This document shows, piece by piece, positions 48,311 through 56,570 of a stretch of 64,000 nucleotides of DNA. Below the pieces are notes generated by a model. That model made no database searches, was not told the origin of the DNA, and worked only from the letters and a program-made list of their open reading frames with translations. The position numbers and the translations under genes were made by a program. Source of the stretch: Janthinobacterium sp. B9-8 (GTDB taxonomy: Bacteria; Pseudomonadota; Gammaproteobacteria; Burkholderiales; Chitinibacteraceae); assembly GCF_000969645.2 (NCBI RefSeq), contig NZ_CP014222.1, forward strand, positions 1 through 64,000, in the 5' to 3' direction. Position 1 is the first letter of the stretch; each line of letters opens with the position of its first letter.

Positions 48311-49282
48311 ATGGCCGCAAGTCCGATTGGTTTTGATTTAAAAAGCCTGGAAGTGTTTGCCGCAATTGTTGAAGCGGGTGGAATGACAGCTGCTGGCCAG
48401 CGCCTTGGCATGACGCAATCGTCGGTGTCACAAAGCATCGCCAATTTAGAAGCGCAATTGCATGTGCAGCTACTCGATCGCTCGCAACGCCCACCGATGC
48501 TCACCCCGCTGGGGCGTAAGTTTTATGAGCAGGCCGATCGTTTATTGGGCGATGCCCGCCGTGTCAGCCTAGAGTTTCGCCGCCAGGAAGCCACGCCGCT
48601 GAAACATGTGCGGATTGCTTTGGTCGATTCTTTAGCCATCAGCGTAGGCAAAGAGCTGGTAGCCGCCATTAAGCGCCGCACCGCGCATTGGTCTATGGTG
48701 ACCGGCCAATCACATCTGCATGCCGATGCCCTGCTTAATCGGCGGGTAGATATTATTTTGTCTGATGATGCAGTACCCAATCACCCCGAGCTTTTCCGTC
48801 GACGCCTGCTGCGAGAGCCTTTTATTTTAGTGCTACCGCTGGATTTTAAAGGGCCGGTTAGCAGTTTGCGCACCTTGGCTGCCGCACTGGATTTTATCCG
48901 CTACAACCCATCCACCGTGATCGGCCGCACCATAGAAAACAAGCTGCAAGAATGGAGTATTCATCCGCCATTACGGATGGAGCTTGATAATTCCTATGCC
49001 ATTTTGCAAATGGTCAAAGCGGGTCTGGGCTGGACGCTGACCACGCCACTTTGCCTGCTGCAAGGCGGAATTAAAACGGGCGAAGTGCAATGCCTGCCCG
49101 TGCCTGAGGGCGAATTCACCCGCGAGCTAACGCTACTTGCCAGAAGCGGCGAGCTAGGCAATCTGCCCGAGTTACTCGCCGACGACAGCATCGCCCTGAT
49201 GCAAGAGCGCTACCTACCCGTGCTGGCCAACGCCGCACCTTGGCTACACCCCCGAATCGTGTTGGGCGATTTACCACGTTGA
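48311..49282 (+). CDS. LysR-family transcriptional regulator
   Basis: A 323-residue regulator. The N-terminal winged helix-turn-helix reads LEVFAAIVEAGGMTAAGQRL then MTQSSVSQSIANLEAQLHVQ; the rest is the periplasmic-binding-like effector domain. It sits directly upstream of, and in the same direction as, the permease of the amine-catabolic group, so it is a plausible regulator of that group. GAGGAATCAC precedes the ATG. Confidence 0.93.
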   Translation: MAASPIGFDLKSLEVFAAIVEAGGMTAAGQRLGMTQSSVSQSIANLEAQLHVQLLDRSQRPPMLTPLGRKFYEQADRLLGDARRVSLEFRRQEATPLKHVRIALVDSLAISVGKELVAAIKRRTAHWSMVTGQSHLHADALLNRRVDIILSDDAVPNHPELFRRRLLREPFILVLPLDFKGPVSSLRTLAAALDFIRYNPSTVIGRTIENKLQEWSIHPPLRMELDNSYAILQMVKAGLGWTLTTPLCLLQGGIKTGEVQCLPVPEGEFTRELTLLARSGELGNLPELLADDSIALMQERYLPVLANAAPWLHPRIVLGDLPR

Positions 49283-49304
49283 AGTGATTTTTATATAAAA
49301 AATT

Positions 49305-49415
49305 GTAGGGCGGCTGCAACCCGATCCTGTCAACTTAAGTGAAACGTTATTCGTAGGGCGGGTGCAACCCGCGAGCAAGGCTGAAAAGTACGCGGGTTTC
49401 ACCCGCCCTACAAAA
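49305..49415. repeat. composite of dispersed GTAGGGCGGGT palindromes
   Basis: One degenerate copy (49307-49325) and one long copy (49352-49414) whose ends CGTAGGGCGGGTG and CACCCGCCCTAC are inverted. Between them is TGTCAACTTAAGTG, related to the arm of the element at 45814. They occupy much of the 347-base gap between the LysR and permease genes. A short minus-strand ORF here runs through the repeat and is not called. Confidence 0.65.
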
Positions 49416-49629
49416 GTGGCGCTGCACATGACTAGCCTAGTATTCCTATCCTCTCTCCATTTTGAAAGACTATTGCTGCATCGCGCAAAGATAAGTGTAA
49501 GCAATAGTAATAAATAAGCTAAAACGATAGTTGTTGTCGCTTTAAATTCCCCAGTCATAAACTGACATCCAGCCTTTCATTCAATTTTTCTGTGTGCGTG
49601 TGCTTTCACTTTTTAATAAAGGAAACATC

Positions 49630-51021
49630 ATGGCAGAAGTTAAACGGGAGCTTAAACGCTCGCTCAAAACCATCCACCTCTGGGGTATTGCGGTGGGGCT
49701 GGTGATTTCGGGTGAGTATTTTGGCTGGAGCTATGGTTGGGATAAGGCAGGGACTCTGGGTTTTATGATCACCTCCTTGGTGATTGCGGCCATGTATACC
49801 ACTTTTATTTTTAGCTACACCGAGCTGACCACATCGATTCCCCATGCGGGCGGCCCCTTTGCCTACGCAAGGCGCGCTTTTGGTCCAACTGGTGGTTATA
49901 TCGCTGGCATGGCCACCCTGATCGAATTTGTATTTGCCCCGCCCGCCATTGCACTAGCGATTGGTGCGTATCTTGGTGTGCAGTTTCCGGGATTGGACCC
50001 CAAGCACGCGGCGCTGGGGGCGTACCTCGTGTTTATGTTTTTGAATGTTATTGGCGTCACCATCGCCGCCACCTTTGAGCTTTGCGTCACTATTTTGGCA
50101 ATTTTAGAATTGCTGGTGTTTATGGGCGTCGTGGCTCCGGGCTTTTCTTGGGCCAACTTTGCAGCGCATGGCTGGTCGGGGGCGGATCAATTTAGTAGCG
50201 CCTCCTATAGCGGCATGTTTGCAGCGATTCCGTTTGCGATCTGGTTTTTTCTGGCCATTGAAGGTGCGGCGATGGCGGCGGAAGAGGCAGAAGATCCGCG
50301 CAAAACCATTCCCCGTGCCTATATCAGCGGGATACTTACCCTAGTTTTCCTCGCCATTGGCGTAATGGTCTTTGCTGGTGGAGTGGGCGATTGGCGGCAG
50401 CTGGCCAATATCAACGAGCCTTTGCCTAAGGCGATGCAAATGGTGGTAGGGGCAGATTCAGGCTGGTTGCATATGCTGGTGTGGATTGGCTTATTCGGGC
50501 TGATCGCTTCTTTTCACGGCATTATCATGGGCTACTCACGGCAGATTTATGCCCTTGGCCGGGCAGGGTATTTACCCGGCGTCTTGGCTAGCGTGAATCA
50601 GCGCTTTCAAACCCCGCACTGGGCTATTCTGGCGGGCGGCGTAGTGGGCGTGGCGGCCATTTATGCCGATTCGGTGATCCAGCTGCAAGGCATGTCGCTG
50701 ACTGCGGCGATTATCACCATGTCGGTATTTGGTGCCATCGTGATGTACATCATCTCAATGGCATCGCTGTTTAAATTACGCCGTAGCGAACCACAGCTAG
50801 ACCGCCCTTACTCCGTACCTTTCTATCCTTTCTTCCCTTTAGTGGCGCTGGTTCTAGCCTTAGTTGCACTCGTGGCGATGATCTACTTTAACACCACTAT
50901 TTTCGCGATTTTTATTGGTTTTATGGTCGGCGGCTATGTTTACTTTCTGGCTACCCGCCAAGCCAGAGAAGATGCACCGCATGATGAAATGCTACAAACA
51001 GTGGGGGATGCCGTGAAGTAA
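49630..51021 (+). CDS. APC-family permease, ethanolamine-permease-like
   Basis: A 463-residue inner-membrane transporter with about 12 hydrophobic segments. The N-terminal LKTIHLWGIAVGLVISGEYFG, PHAGGPFAYARRAFG and EGAAMAAEEAEDPRKTIPRA match ethanolamine permeases (Eat type) of the amino acid-polyamine-organocation family. ATG 49630 has AAAGGA upstream; the frame opens further upstream by chance. Its neighbours suggest it imports an amine or amino alcohol that is then gamma-glutamylated; the exact substrate is inferred only. Confidence 0.87.
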   Translation: MAEVKRELKRSLKTIHLWGIAVGLVISGEYFGWSYGWDKAGTLGFMITSLVIAAMYTTFIFSYTELTTSIPHAGGPFAYARRAFGPTGGYIAGMATLIEFVFAPPAIALAIGAYLGVQFPGLDPKHAALGAYLVFMFLNVIGVTIAATFELCVTILAILELLVFMGVVAPGFSWANFAAHGWSGADQFSSASYSGMFAAIPFAIWFFLAIEGAAMAAEEAEDPRKTIPRAYISGILTLVFLAIGVMVFAGGVGDWRQLANINEPLPKAMQMVVGADSGWLHMLVWIGLFGLIASFHGIIMGYSRQIYALGRAGYLPGVLASVNQRFQTPHWAILAGGVVGVAAIYADSVIQLQGMSLTAAIITMSVFGAIVMYIISMASLFKLRRSEPQLDRPYSVPFYPFFPLVALVLALVALVAMIYFNTTIFAIFIGFMVGGYVYFLATRQAREDAPHDEMLQTVGDAVK

Positions 51022-51029
51022 GGCCAACA

Positions 51030-51285
51030 CTAAAACCCAGGTCTTGAACCACGGACGCCACAGGACACACGGAGTTTCACGGGGAAAAGCGTTTTGAATT
51101 TTTTCAAAATGAGCAATCGGTTGTTTTGCGCGGCTCGTAGCACGGGGCTTTTATTCTCCCCTTAGTCCAGCCGAGCGAGGAACAAGCGCCGGGGTGGCCT
51201 TCTTTGGCTTCGTTTCTTGGCCACACAAGAAAGGAAGGTCGAGCGGGGCTCCCGCACCTAAACACCGTGCCGAAGGCACTTAAGA
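51030..51285. repeat. composite intergenic repeat, copy A, upstream of the glutamine-synthetase-like gene
   Basis: It begins with a left-half copy of the 42545 element (AACCCAGGTCTTGAACCAC, then CACGGAG). The second part (51137-51280) contains CCAGCCGAGCGAGGAA, GGCCTTCTTTGGCTTCG, TTTCTTGGCC, CAAGAAAGGAAGGTC and ends CGTGCCGAAGGCACTT. The second part recurs at 54686-54921 and 56275-56500, each time just before a gene start. The frame upstream of the glutamine-synthetase-like gene runs through it by chance. Confidence 0.8.
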
Positions 51286-51335
51286 CTGAAGTGGGTAAAT
51301 ACCCACTCTCACGCACACCGCATCAGGGGATCAAT

Positions 51336-52718
51336 ATGCAAGCTCGTGAAGTGAAAACAATCGAAGATGCCATCGCCGTTGTCGAAGCCAGCGGGCTTTC
51401 GCATATCAAGGTGGGGATATCCGATATCGATGGCGTGATGCGGGGAAAATATGTTTCCAAAGAGAAATTTATTTCCATACTAAAAGGCGGCTTAAGCTTC
51501 TGTAATGTGGTGTTGGGCTGGGATTCCAACGATCAGCTTTACGACAATGTGCAATACACCGGCTGGCACACTGCTTACCCCGATGCTCAGGCGCATATTA
51601 TTCCCGAGAGCTGCCGTGAATTGCCGCTGGAAATGGTCGATGGCAAGCCGATGCTGTTTTTCCTGGGTGAATTCAGCGGCGATGCCGAAGCCATCTGCCC
51701 GCGCCAGCTTTTAAGCCGCATCGTTAAAAAAGCCGCAGACATGGGCTATCTGGCTTATTCCGCGCTGGAATACGAATTCTTTGTGTTTAAAGAAACGCCT
51801 GAGTCGGTCAGGGCTAAGAATTATCAGAACCTGATCCCATGGACGCCCGGCTATTTTGGTTATTCTATTTTGCGTAGTACGGTCAACGCCGATTTCTATC
51901 ATCAGCTGCTGAAACTCAGCGAAACCATGGATATGGGCATCGAGGGCCTGCATACCGAAACCGGCCCCGGAGTGCTGGAAGCCGCAATCGGCGTGGATGA
52001 AGCCAGTAGTGCAGGAGATAAAGCTTTCCTGTTTAAGACCTTCTGTAAGGTGCTGGCTCAGCAAAATAATTTAATGGCGACCTTTATGGCTAAGTGGTCG
52101 CATGAATTGCCGGGGCAAAGCGGCCATATTCATTTGTCTTTAAATGAGATCAATAGTGGTAAATCGGTGTTTTATGATCCTACCCAGCCGCACAATATGA
52201 GCAAAACGCAGCGGCATTTCCTGGCGGGTGTGCAGCGTTTGCTGCCCGAATTTATGGCGATGTTTGCCCAAACCGTAAATAGCTATACCCGCTTAGTGCC
52301 GGGTTATTGGGCACCACTCGATGCGACCTGGGGCTTAGAAAACCGTACCACCGCACTGCGGCTTATTCCTGGATCGGCCAAATCGCAACGTATCGAGGTG
52401 CGAATCGGTTCGGCCGATGCCAATCCTTATCTGGCACTGGCCGCAGCCTTAGGCGCTGGTCTTTACGGGATTGAGCATGAGTGGGAGCCGGAAGCCATGG
52501 TGGAGGGCAATGCCTATACGCAAACCTTTCCCGACCGCTTGCACCTGCCCAATTCACTTGGGGACGCAGCAAAACGCCTCAAAACATCGGAAGCCGCCCG
52601 CAGCCTGTTTGGCTCGCCTTTTGTAGAGCACTTCACCGCCACCCGTGAATGGGAAGAAAGAGAATTCCGCAAACATGTAACGGATTGGGAATTAAAACGC
52701 TATTTTGAAATTATCTAA
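51336..52718 (+). CDS. glutamine-synthetase-family ligase (gamma-glutamylamine synthetase type)
   Basis: A 460-residue member of the glutamine synthetase superfamily. Catalytic motifs are intact: ALEYEFFVF, TETGPGVLEAAIG, GQSGHIHLSL, TRLVPGYWAPLDATWGLENR and RIEVRIGSADANPYLALAA. The N-terminal DIDGVMRGKYVS and overall pattern are of the PuuA/GlnA4-like branch, which gamma-glutamylates amines with ATP rather than making glutamine. The start at 51336 has AGGGGA upstream. Beside an ethanolamine-type permease and two dehydrogenases, the likely substrate is an amine or amino alcohol. Confidence 0.87.
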   Translation: MQAREVKTIEDAIAVVEASGLSHIKVGISDIDGVMRGKYVSKEKFISILKGGLSFCNVVLGWDSNDQLYDNVQYTGWHTAYPDAQAHIIPESCRELPLEMVDGKPMLFFLGEFSGDAEAICPRQLLSRIVKKAADMGYLAYSALEYEFFVFKETPESVRAKNYQNLIPWTPGYFGYSILRSTVNADFYHQLLKLSETMDMGIEGLHTETGPGVLEAAIGVDEASSAGDKAFLFKTFCKVLAQQNNLMATFMAKWSHELPGQSGHIHLSLNEINSGKSVFYDPTQPHNMSKTQRHFLAGVQRLLPEFMAMFAQTVNSYTRLVPGYWAPLDATWGLENRTTALRLIPGSAKSQRIEVRIGSADANPYLALAAALGAGLYGIEHEWEPEAMVEGNAYTQTFPDRLHLPNSLGDAAKRLKTSEAARSLFGSPFVEHFTATREWEEREFRKHVTDWELKRYFEII

Positions 52719-52723
52719 GGTTT

Positions 52724-52998
52724 AAAAAGATCTGTGGACACAGAGGGCGGGAAGAACTCAGAGTACACAGAGAAAAACGAGTTAAAAGCGGTAGGGCGTA
52801 CTCTAAGCTCTGCGTGCAACTCGAAGAGTTGTTCAGCGAAAGCGCAGTACGCCAGCTGGCTAAACCTTGAACCCTCGATGCTGCAGAGAACACAGAGTTT
52901 TACGGAGAAAACCTTGTTTCTGAAGTTTTTCTCAAGCTTTAGTTTTCTCTGTGTTCTTTGTGTGCTCGCTTGTTCTCTGTGTCTACAGAACTTTTTTT
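52724..52998. repeat. long inverted repeat rich in CACAGAG motifs, second copy
   Basis: Ends AAAAGATCTGTGGACACAGAG and CTCTGTGTCTACAGAACTTT mirror each other, as at 24467. About 120 bases of unrelated sequence are inserted in the middle. It fills the gap of 319 bases before the aldehyde dehydrogenase gene. Confidence 0.75.
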
Positions 52999-53037
52999 AG
53001 CCTCTTTTAAAAAACATTCCATCCACTCGGAGTAGCT

Positions 53038-54423
53038 ATGTCTGAACTGATCACGATTAGTCCTATCGATGGTAGCGAAGTGGCGCGGCGGGCTTATGCC
53101 GATGAGCACCATATTGCGGCCACTTTGCGCCGTGCCAAGATTGCCCAGCGGGATTGGCGACAGGTTTCTCTGGTCGAGCGTGCGGCGGTACTGAGCCGTG
53201 CGGTGGATGCTTTTTCCGCCAATAAAGATGCGATTGCCGAGGCCATCAGCCGCCAGATTGGCAGGCCCATTCGCTATTCGCCCAATGAAGTGGTCGGCTT
53301 TGATACCCGAGCGCGGCATATGATGGCGATTGCGCCCGAGGCACTAGCCGATATCCGACCCGCGCCGATTGATGGTTTTAATCGCTTTATCCGCCGTGAA
53401 GCGCTGGGCGTGGTGCTGGTAGTCGCACCGTGGAATTACCCGCTACTGACCGCGGTGAACGCGATTATTCCTGCACTGATGGCGGGCAATACGGTGATCT
53501 TAAAACATTCTGCGCAAACCCCGCTTTGTGCGGAGCAAATCCACGCTGCCTTTGTGGCTGCCGGCTTGCCTGCCGGCGTGTTCCAGTATTTGCACACCGA
53601 TCACGCTAGTACGCAAAAGCTGATTCAGGCTAAAGAAATCAAGCATGTTTGTTTTACCGGCTCGGTAGCAGGCGGCATTGCTGTAGAGCAAGCTGCGGCA
53701 GGGCGATTTATCGGCGTGGGTTTGGAGCTAGGCGGCAATGATGCGGCGCTGGTTCGCAGTGATGCCGATCTTGCTCATGCCGTGGATACGCTGGTCGATG
53801 GCGCATTTTTTAACTCTGGGCAAAGCTGCTGCGGTACTCAGCGTATCTATGTGCACCAGTCTGTGTATCAGGAGTTTGTCGACCGCGCCCTTGCGCTGAC
53901 CGAGCAATATGTACTGGGAAATCCGCTGGATGCAGCTACCACCCTTGGCCCCGTGGTACGAGTGGCCGCCGCCAATGCGGTGCGAGTGGTAGAAGCCGAT
54001 GCACTGGCCAAAGGCGCCAGCCAAATCGTCGATACCCGCCGCTTTAAGCTGGATGATGGCAAAGGCGCTTATCTGGCCCCGAGGATCTTTACCGGCGTTA
54101 ATCACCAGATGCAGCTGATGGCCGACGAATGCTTTGGCCCTGTAGTCGGCATCATGCCGGTGAAAAACGACGAAGAAGCCATCCGCCTAATGAACGACAG
54201 CCCCTACGGCCTGACTTCAGCTGTATTTAGCCGCGATGAAAACGTGGCACTAAGCTTAGGCTATCAGCTGGAATGCGGTACCTTTTTTATGAACCGCTGC
54301 GATTACCTAGACCCCGCTTTGCCTTGGACGGGTATTAAACAAACAGGGCGAGGAGCGACTTTATCGGTGCTGGGCTACGACTACCTGACGAGGCCGAAGT
54401 CGTTTCATTTGAAGCAAATGTGA
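53038..54423 (+). CDS. NAD(P)-dependent aldehyde dehydrogenase
   Basis: A 461-residue aldehyde dehydrogenase. Cofactor site VVAPWNYPLLTAVNAIIPAL and FTGSVAGGIAVE, the general base glutamate in GVGLELGGNDAALV and the catalytic cysteine in FFNSGQSCCGTQRIYV are present. CGGAG lies six bases before the ATG. In the gene group it would oxidise the aldehyde made by the adjacent alcohol dehydrogenase, perhaps while still attached to gamma-glutamate (inference). Confidence 0.92.
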   Translation: MSELITISPIDGSEVARRAYADEHHIAATLRRAKIAQRDWRQVSLVERAAVLSRAVDAFSANKDAIAEAISRQIGRPIRYSPNEVVGFDTRARHMMAIAPEALADIRPAPIDGFNRFIRREALGVVLVVAPWNYPLLTAVNAIIPALMAGNTVILKHSAQTPLCAEQIHAAFVAAGLPAGVFQYLHTDHASTQKLIQAKEIKHVCFTGSVAGGIAVEQAAAGRFIGVGLELGGNDAALVRSDADLAHAVDTLVDGAFFNSGQSCCGTQRIYVHQSVYQEFVDRALALTEQYVLGNPLDAATTLGPVVRVAAANAVRVVEADALAKGASQIVDTRRFKLDDGKGAYLAPRIFTGVNHQMQLMADECFGPVVGIMPVKNDEEAIRLMNDSPYGLTSAVFSRDENVALSLGYQLECGTFFMNRCDYLDPALPWTGIKQTGRGATLSVLGYDYLTRPKSFHLKQM

Positions 54424-54432
54424 TATCTGACG

Positions 54433-54921
54433 GTATTGAGTAAACCCAGATCCTGAACCACGGAGGACACAGAGAACACGGAGTTTCACGGAGGAAAACC
54501 ATTTTGAATTGAGCTTTATTTTTCGTGTTTAAGGTTCATAGCTTCTTGGGCTAGTGGGTTTTTCTCTGGTTTTAGGTGGCTAAACCTGCGTAATCCAACA
54601 CCTAAGCTCCAAAAAATGTTGGGTTACGCGATAAGGCTGCTAACCCAACCTACGAAAATTGAAGCGATAAGTCGATGGTTGATGTGGGGCTTAAGTCCCC
54701 CTGAGACCAGCCGAGCGAGGAATAAACGGGGCGGGGCTTTCGTCAATTCGTGTTTGAGCGAAGCGAGTTGAATTGACGCCGACTCGTTTATCCGCAGCGA
54801 GGGAACCCCGCGAAGCGGGGCGCAGACGCCGGGGCGGCCTTCTTTGGCTTCGTTTCTTGGCCGCGCAAGAAAGGAAGGTCCAGCGGGACGCCCGCACCTA
54901 AATCAACGTGCCGAAGGCACT
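54433..54921. repeat. composite intergenic repeat, copy B, upstream of the iron alcohol dehydrogenase
   Basis: It begins with a left-half copy of the 42545 element (AACCCAGATCCTGAACCAC, CACGGAGTTTCACGGAGG). A short GGGTTAGC-type palindrome follows at about 54590-54655. Then comes the second repeat (54686-54921), sharing CCAGCCGAGCGAGGAA, GGCCTTCTTTGGCTTCG, CAAGAAAGGAAGGTC and CGTGCCGAAGGCACT with copy A, plus a 90-base insertion. The whole 519-base gap holds no gene. Confidence 0.8.
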
Positions 54922-54942
54922 ATTCCTAAACAGGATACTTAA

Positions 54943-56112
54943 ATGAATCTCGATCGCTACACCGTAAATTGGAATTACCCCACCAATGTGAAATGTGGCG
55001 TGGGGCGGGTGAGGGATCTGCCTCAGTTAGCGCGATCTTTAGGCATTAAAAAACCGCTGCTGATTACTGATCCGGGCTTGGCCACTTTGTCGCCCGTACT
55101 TAGCACGATGACTTTACTGGATGGGGCAGATTTGCATGCGGGTCTGTTTCACCAGATTAAGGGCAACCCCACCGGGCAAAATGTGGCCGACGGGGTGGCG
55201 GCTTATCGGGAGGGCGGTTTTGATGGCGTGATTGCGCTTGGTGGCGGCTCGGCTCTGGACGCGGCCAAAGCGGTGGCGATGATGGTTGGGCAGAGCGGGC
55301 CGCTTTGGGATTATGTGGATGAAGGGGACAACTGGCTAAGAATTAAAACCGAAGGCATGGCGCCCTTGGTGGCGATTCCTACTACCGCAGGCACTGGCTC
55401 TGAAGTGGGGCGGGCTTCGGTGATTACTCATGAAGCAGAGCACGCCAAGAAGATTATTTTTCACCCGCGCATGCTGCCTGCCATCGTGATTTTGGACCCA
55501 GTGCTCAGCACTGGCCTGTCCGCCAAGCTGACGGCTGCAACAGGTATGGATGCACTCAGCCATAGTTTAGAAGCCTACTGCTCGCCGTTTTATCACCCCA
55601 TGGCTAGCGGCATTGCCTTAGAAGGGATGCAGCTAGTACGCGAATGGCTACCGCGTGCCGTTGCCGATGGCACAGATCTTGAGGCGAGGATGCAAATGCT
55701 GGTGGCCTCCAGCATGGGAGCAACGGCATTTCAGCGCGGGCTGGGGGCGATGCATGCGCTGGCCCATCCGCTGGGTGCGCGCTTCGATGCCCATCACGGC
55801 ATGCTCAACGCCATCCTGATGCCCTATGTTTTAAAAGCCAATCAGGCCGCCATCGACGAGCGCATCACCGCCGCCGCCCGCTACCTAGGCCTGCCGAATC
55901 CCTCATTTGCTGCATTCTTAGATTGGGTGCTACGCCTTAGAGAGGAAGTGGGCATTCCGCACACGCTCAAAAGCATAAGTATAGATGAGTCCTGCTTGGA
56001 AACCATAGGCGAGGCCGCTGTGGCCGATGGCGCTCATGGCACTAACCCGATTCCTTTTACTCCACAGCAATATCGCGGTATTTGCGCGGCGGCTTTGGAT
56101 GGCTTGTTGTAG
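54943..56112 (+). CDS. iron-containing alcohol dehydrogenase
   Basis: A 389-residue group III alcohol dehydrogenase. NAD-binding GGGSALDAAKAVAMM, TTAGTGSEVGRASVIT, and metal-binding residues in GMDALSHSLEAYCS, AMHALAHPLGARFDAHHG are complete. AGGATAC precedes the ATG. It would oxidise an alcohol group, or reduce an aldehyde, within the amine-catabolic group. An uninterrupted run of 13 Gs begins a few bases after its stop. Confidence 0.92.
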   Translation: MNLDRYTVNWNYPTNVKCGVGRVRDLPQLARSLGIKKPLLITDPGLATLSPVLSTMTLLDGADLHAGLFHQIKGNPTGQNVADGVAAYREGGFDGVIALGGGSALDAAKAVAMMVGQSGPLWDYVDEGDNWLRIKTEGMAPLVAIPTTAGTGSEVGRASVITHEAEHAKKIIFHPRMLPAIVILDPVLSTGLSAKLTAATGMDALSHSLEAYCSPFYHPMASGIALEGMQLVREWLPRAVADGTDLEARMQMLVASSMGATAFQRGLGAMHALAHPLGARFDAHHGMLNAILMPYVLKANQAAIDERITAAARYLGLPNPSFAAFLDWVLRLREEVGIPHTLKSISIDESCLETIGEAAVADGAHGTNPIPFTPQQYRGICAAALDGLL

Positions 56113-56118
56113 AAGTTT

Positions 56119-56131
56119 GGGGGGGGGGGGG
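56119..56131 (+). repeat. homopolymeric G tract of 13 bases
   Basis: Thirteen consecutive Gs, flanked by GTTT and CTGCCAAAC, six bases after the alcohol dehydrogenase stop codon. Such tracts are prone to slippage. It lies outside any recognised coding region. Confidence 0.9.
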
Positions 56132-56139
56132 CTGCCAAA

Positions 56140-56500
56140 CCCAAATCTTGGACCACGGAGGTCACAGAGAACACGGAGTTTCACGGAGAAAAACAAGCCT
56201 TGAGTTATGTTGTTTTCTAGGTTTTAAGTATTTCAAAACCCAACAATTAGGATTCATATCGCAGTTGGTAGCCCGGGGCTTAAGTCACCCCTTGAAGCAC
56301 GCCGAAACGAGGAACAAGCGGGGCGGGGGGCGCTTGGGAGGAGGATCCAGCCAATCCCGCCGCCGCCGACTCGATTGGAGCGCAGCAGGGGCCTTCGTGT
56401 TTCGTGGGGTCGCCTTCTTTGCGTACTAGGATTTCTGGCGAAGCAGAAATCAAATACTTCGCGGGGGAATCCCGCACCTAAATACCGTGCCGAAGGCACT
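56140..56500. repeat. composite intergenic repeat, copy C, upstream of the M81 peptidase gene
   Basis: A left-half copy of the 42545 element (AACCCAAATCTTGGACCAC, CACGGAGTTTCACGGAG) is followed by the second repeat (56275-56500). The latter shares GGGGCTTAAGTC, CGAGGAACAAGCG, CGCCTTCTTTG and CCGTGCCGAAGGCACT with copies A and B but is more diverged in the middle. No gene lies in the 458-base gap. Confidence 0.75.
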
Positions 56501-56570
56501 AATACAAAGGTCTTTTTGACTTTGCGTTGCTAACGGGCAAAGCCCACGTATTTCCCCCACTGGAGCAGGT

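Noticed and set aside
49271-49558. Minus-strand ORF with a hydrophobic N-terminus between the LysR and permease genes
   Set aside because: It starts with a membrane-like stretch but then runs through the GTAGGGCGGGT repeats into the end of the LysR gene, so the reading frame is probably accidental.
51104-51316. Short minus-strand ORF upstream of the glutamine-synthetase-like gene
   Set aside because: It is encoded entirely by the intergenic repeat, copies of which do not keep the frame.
56082-56429. ORF across the poly-G tract and repeat copy C
   Set aside because: Its frame passes through a homopolymer and repeat sequence, with no ribosome site.
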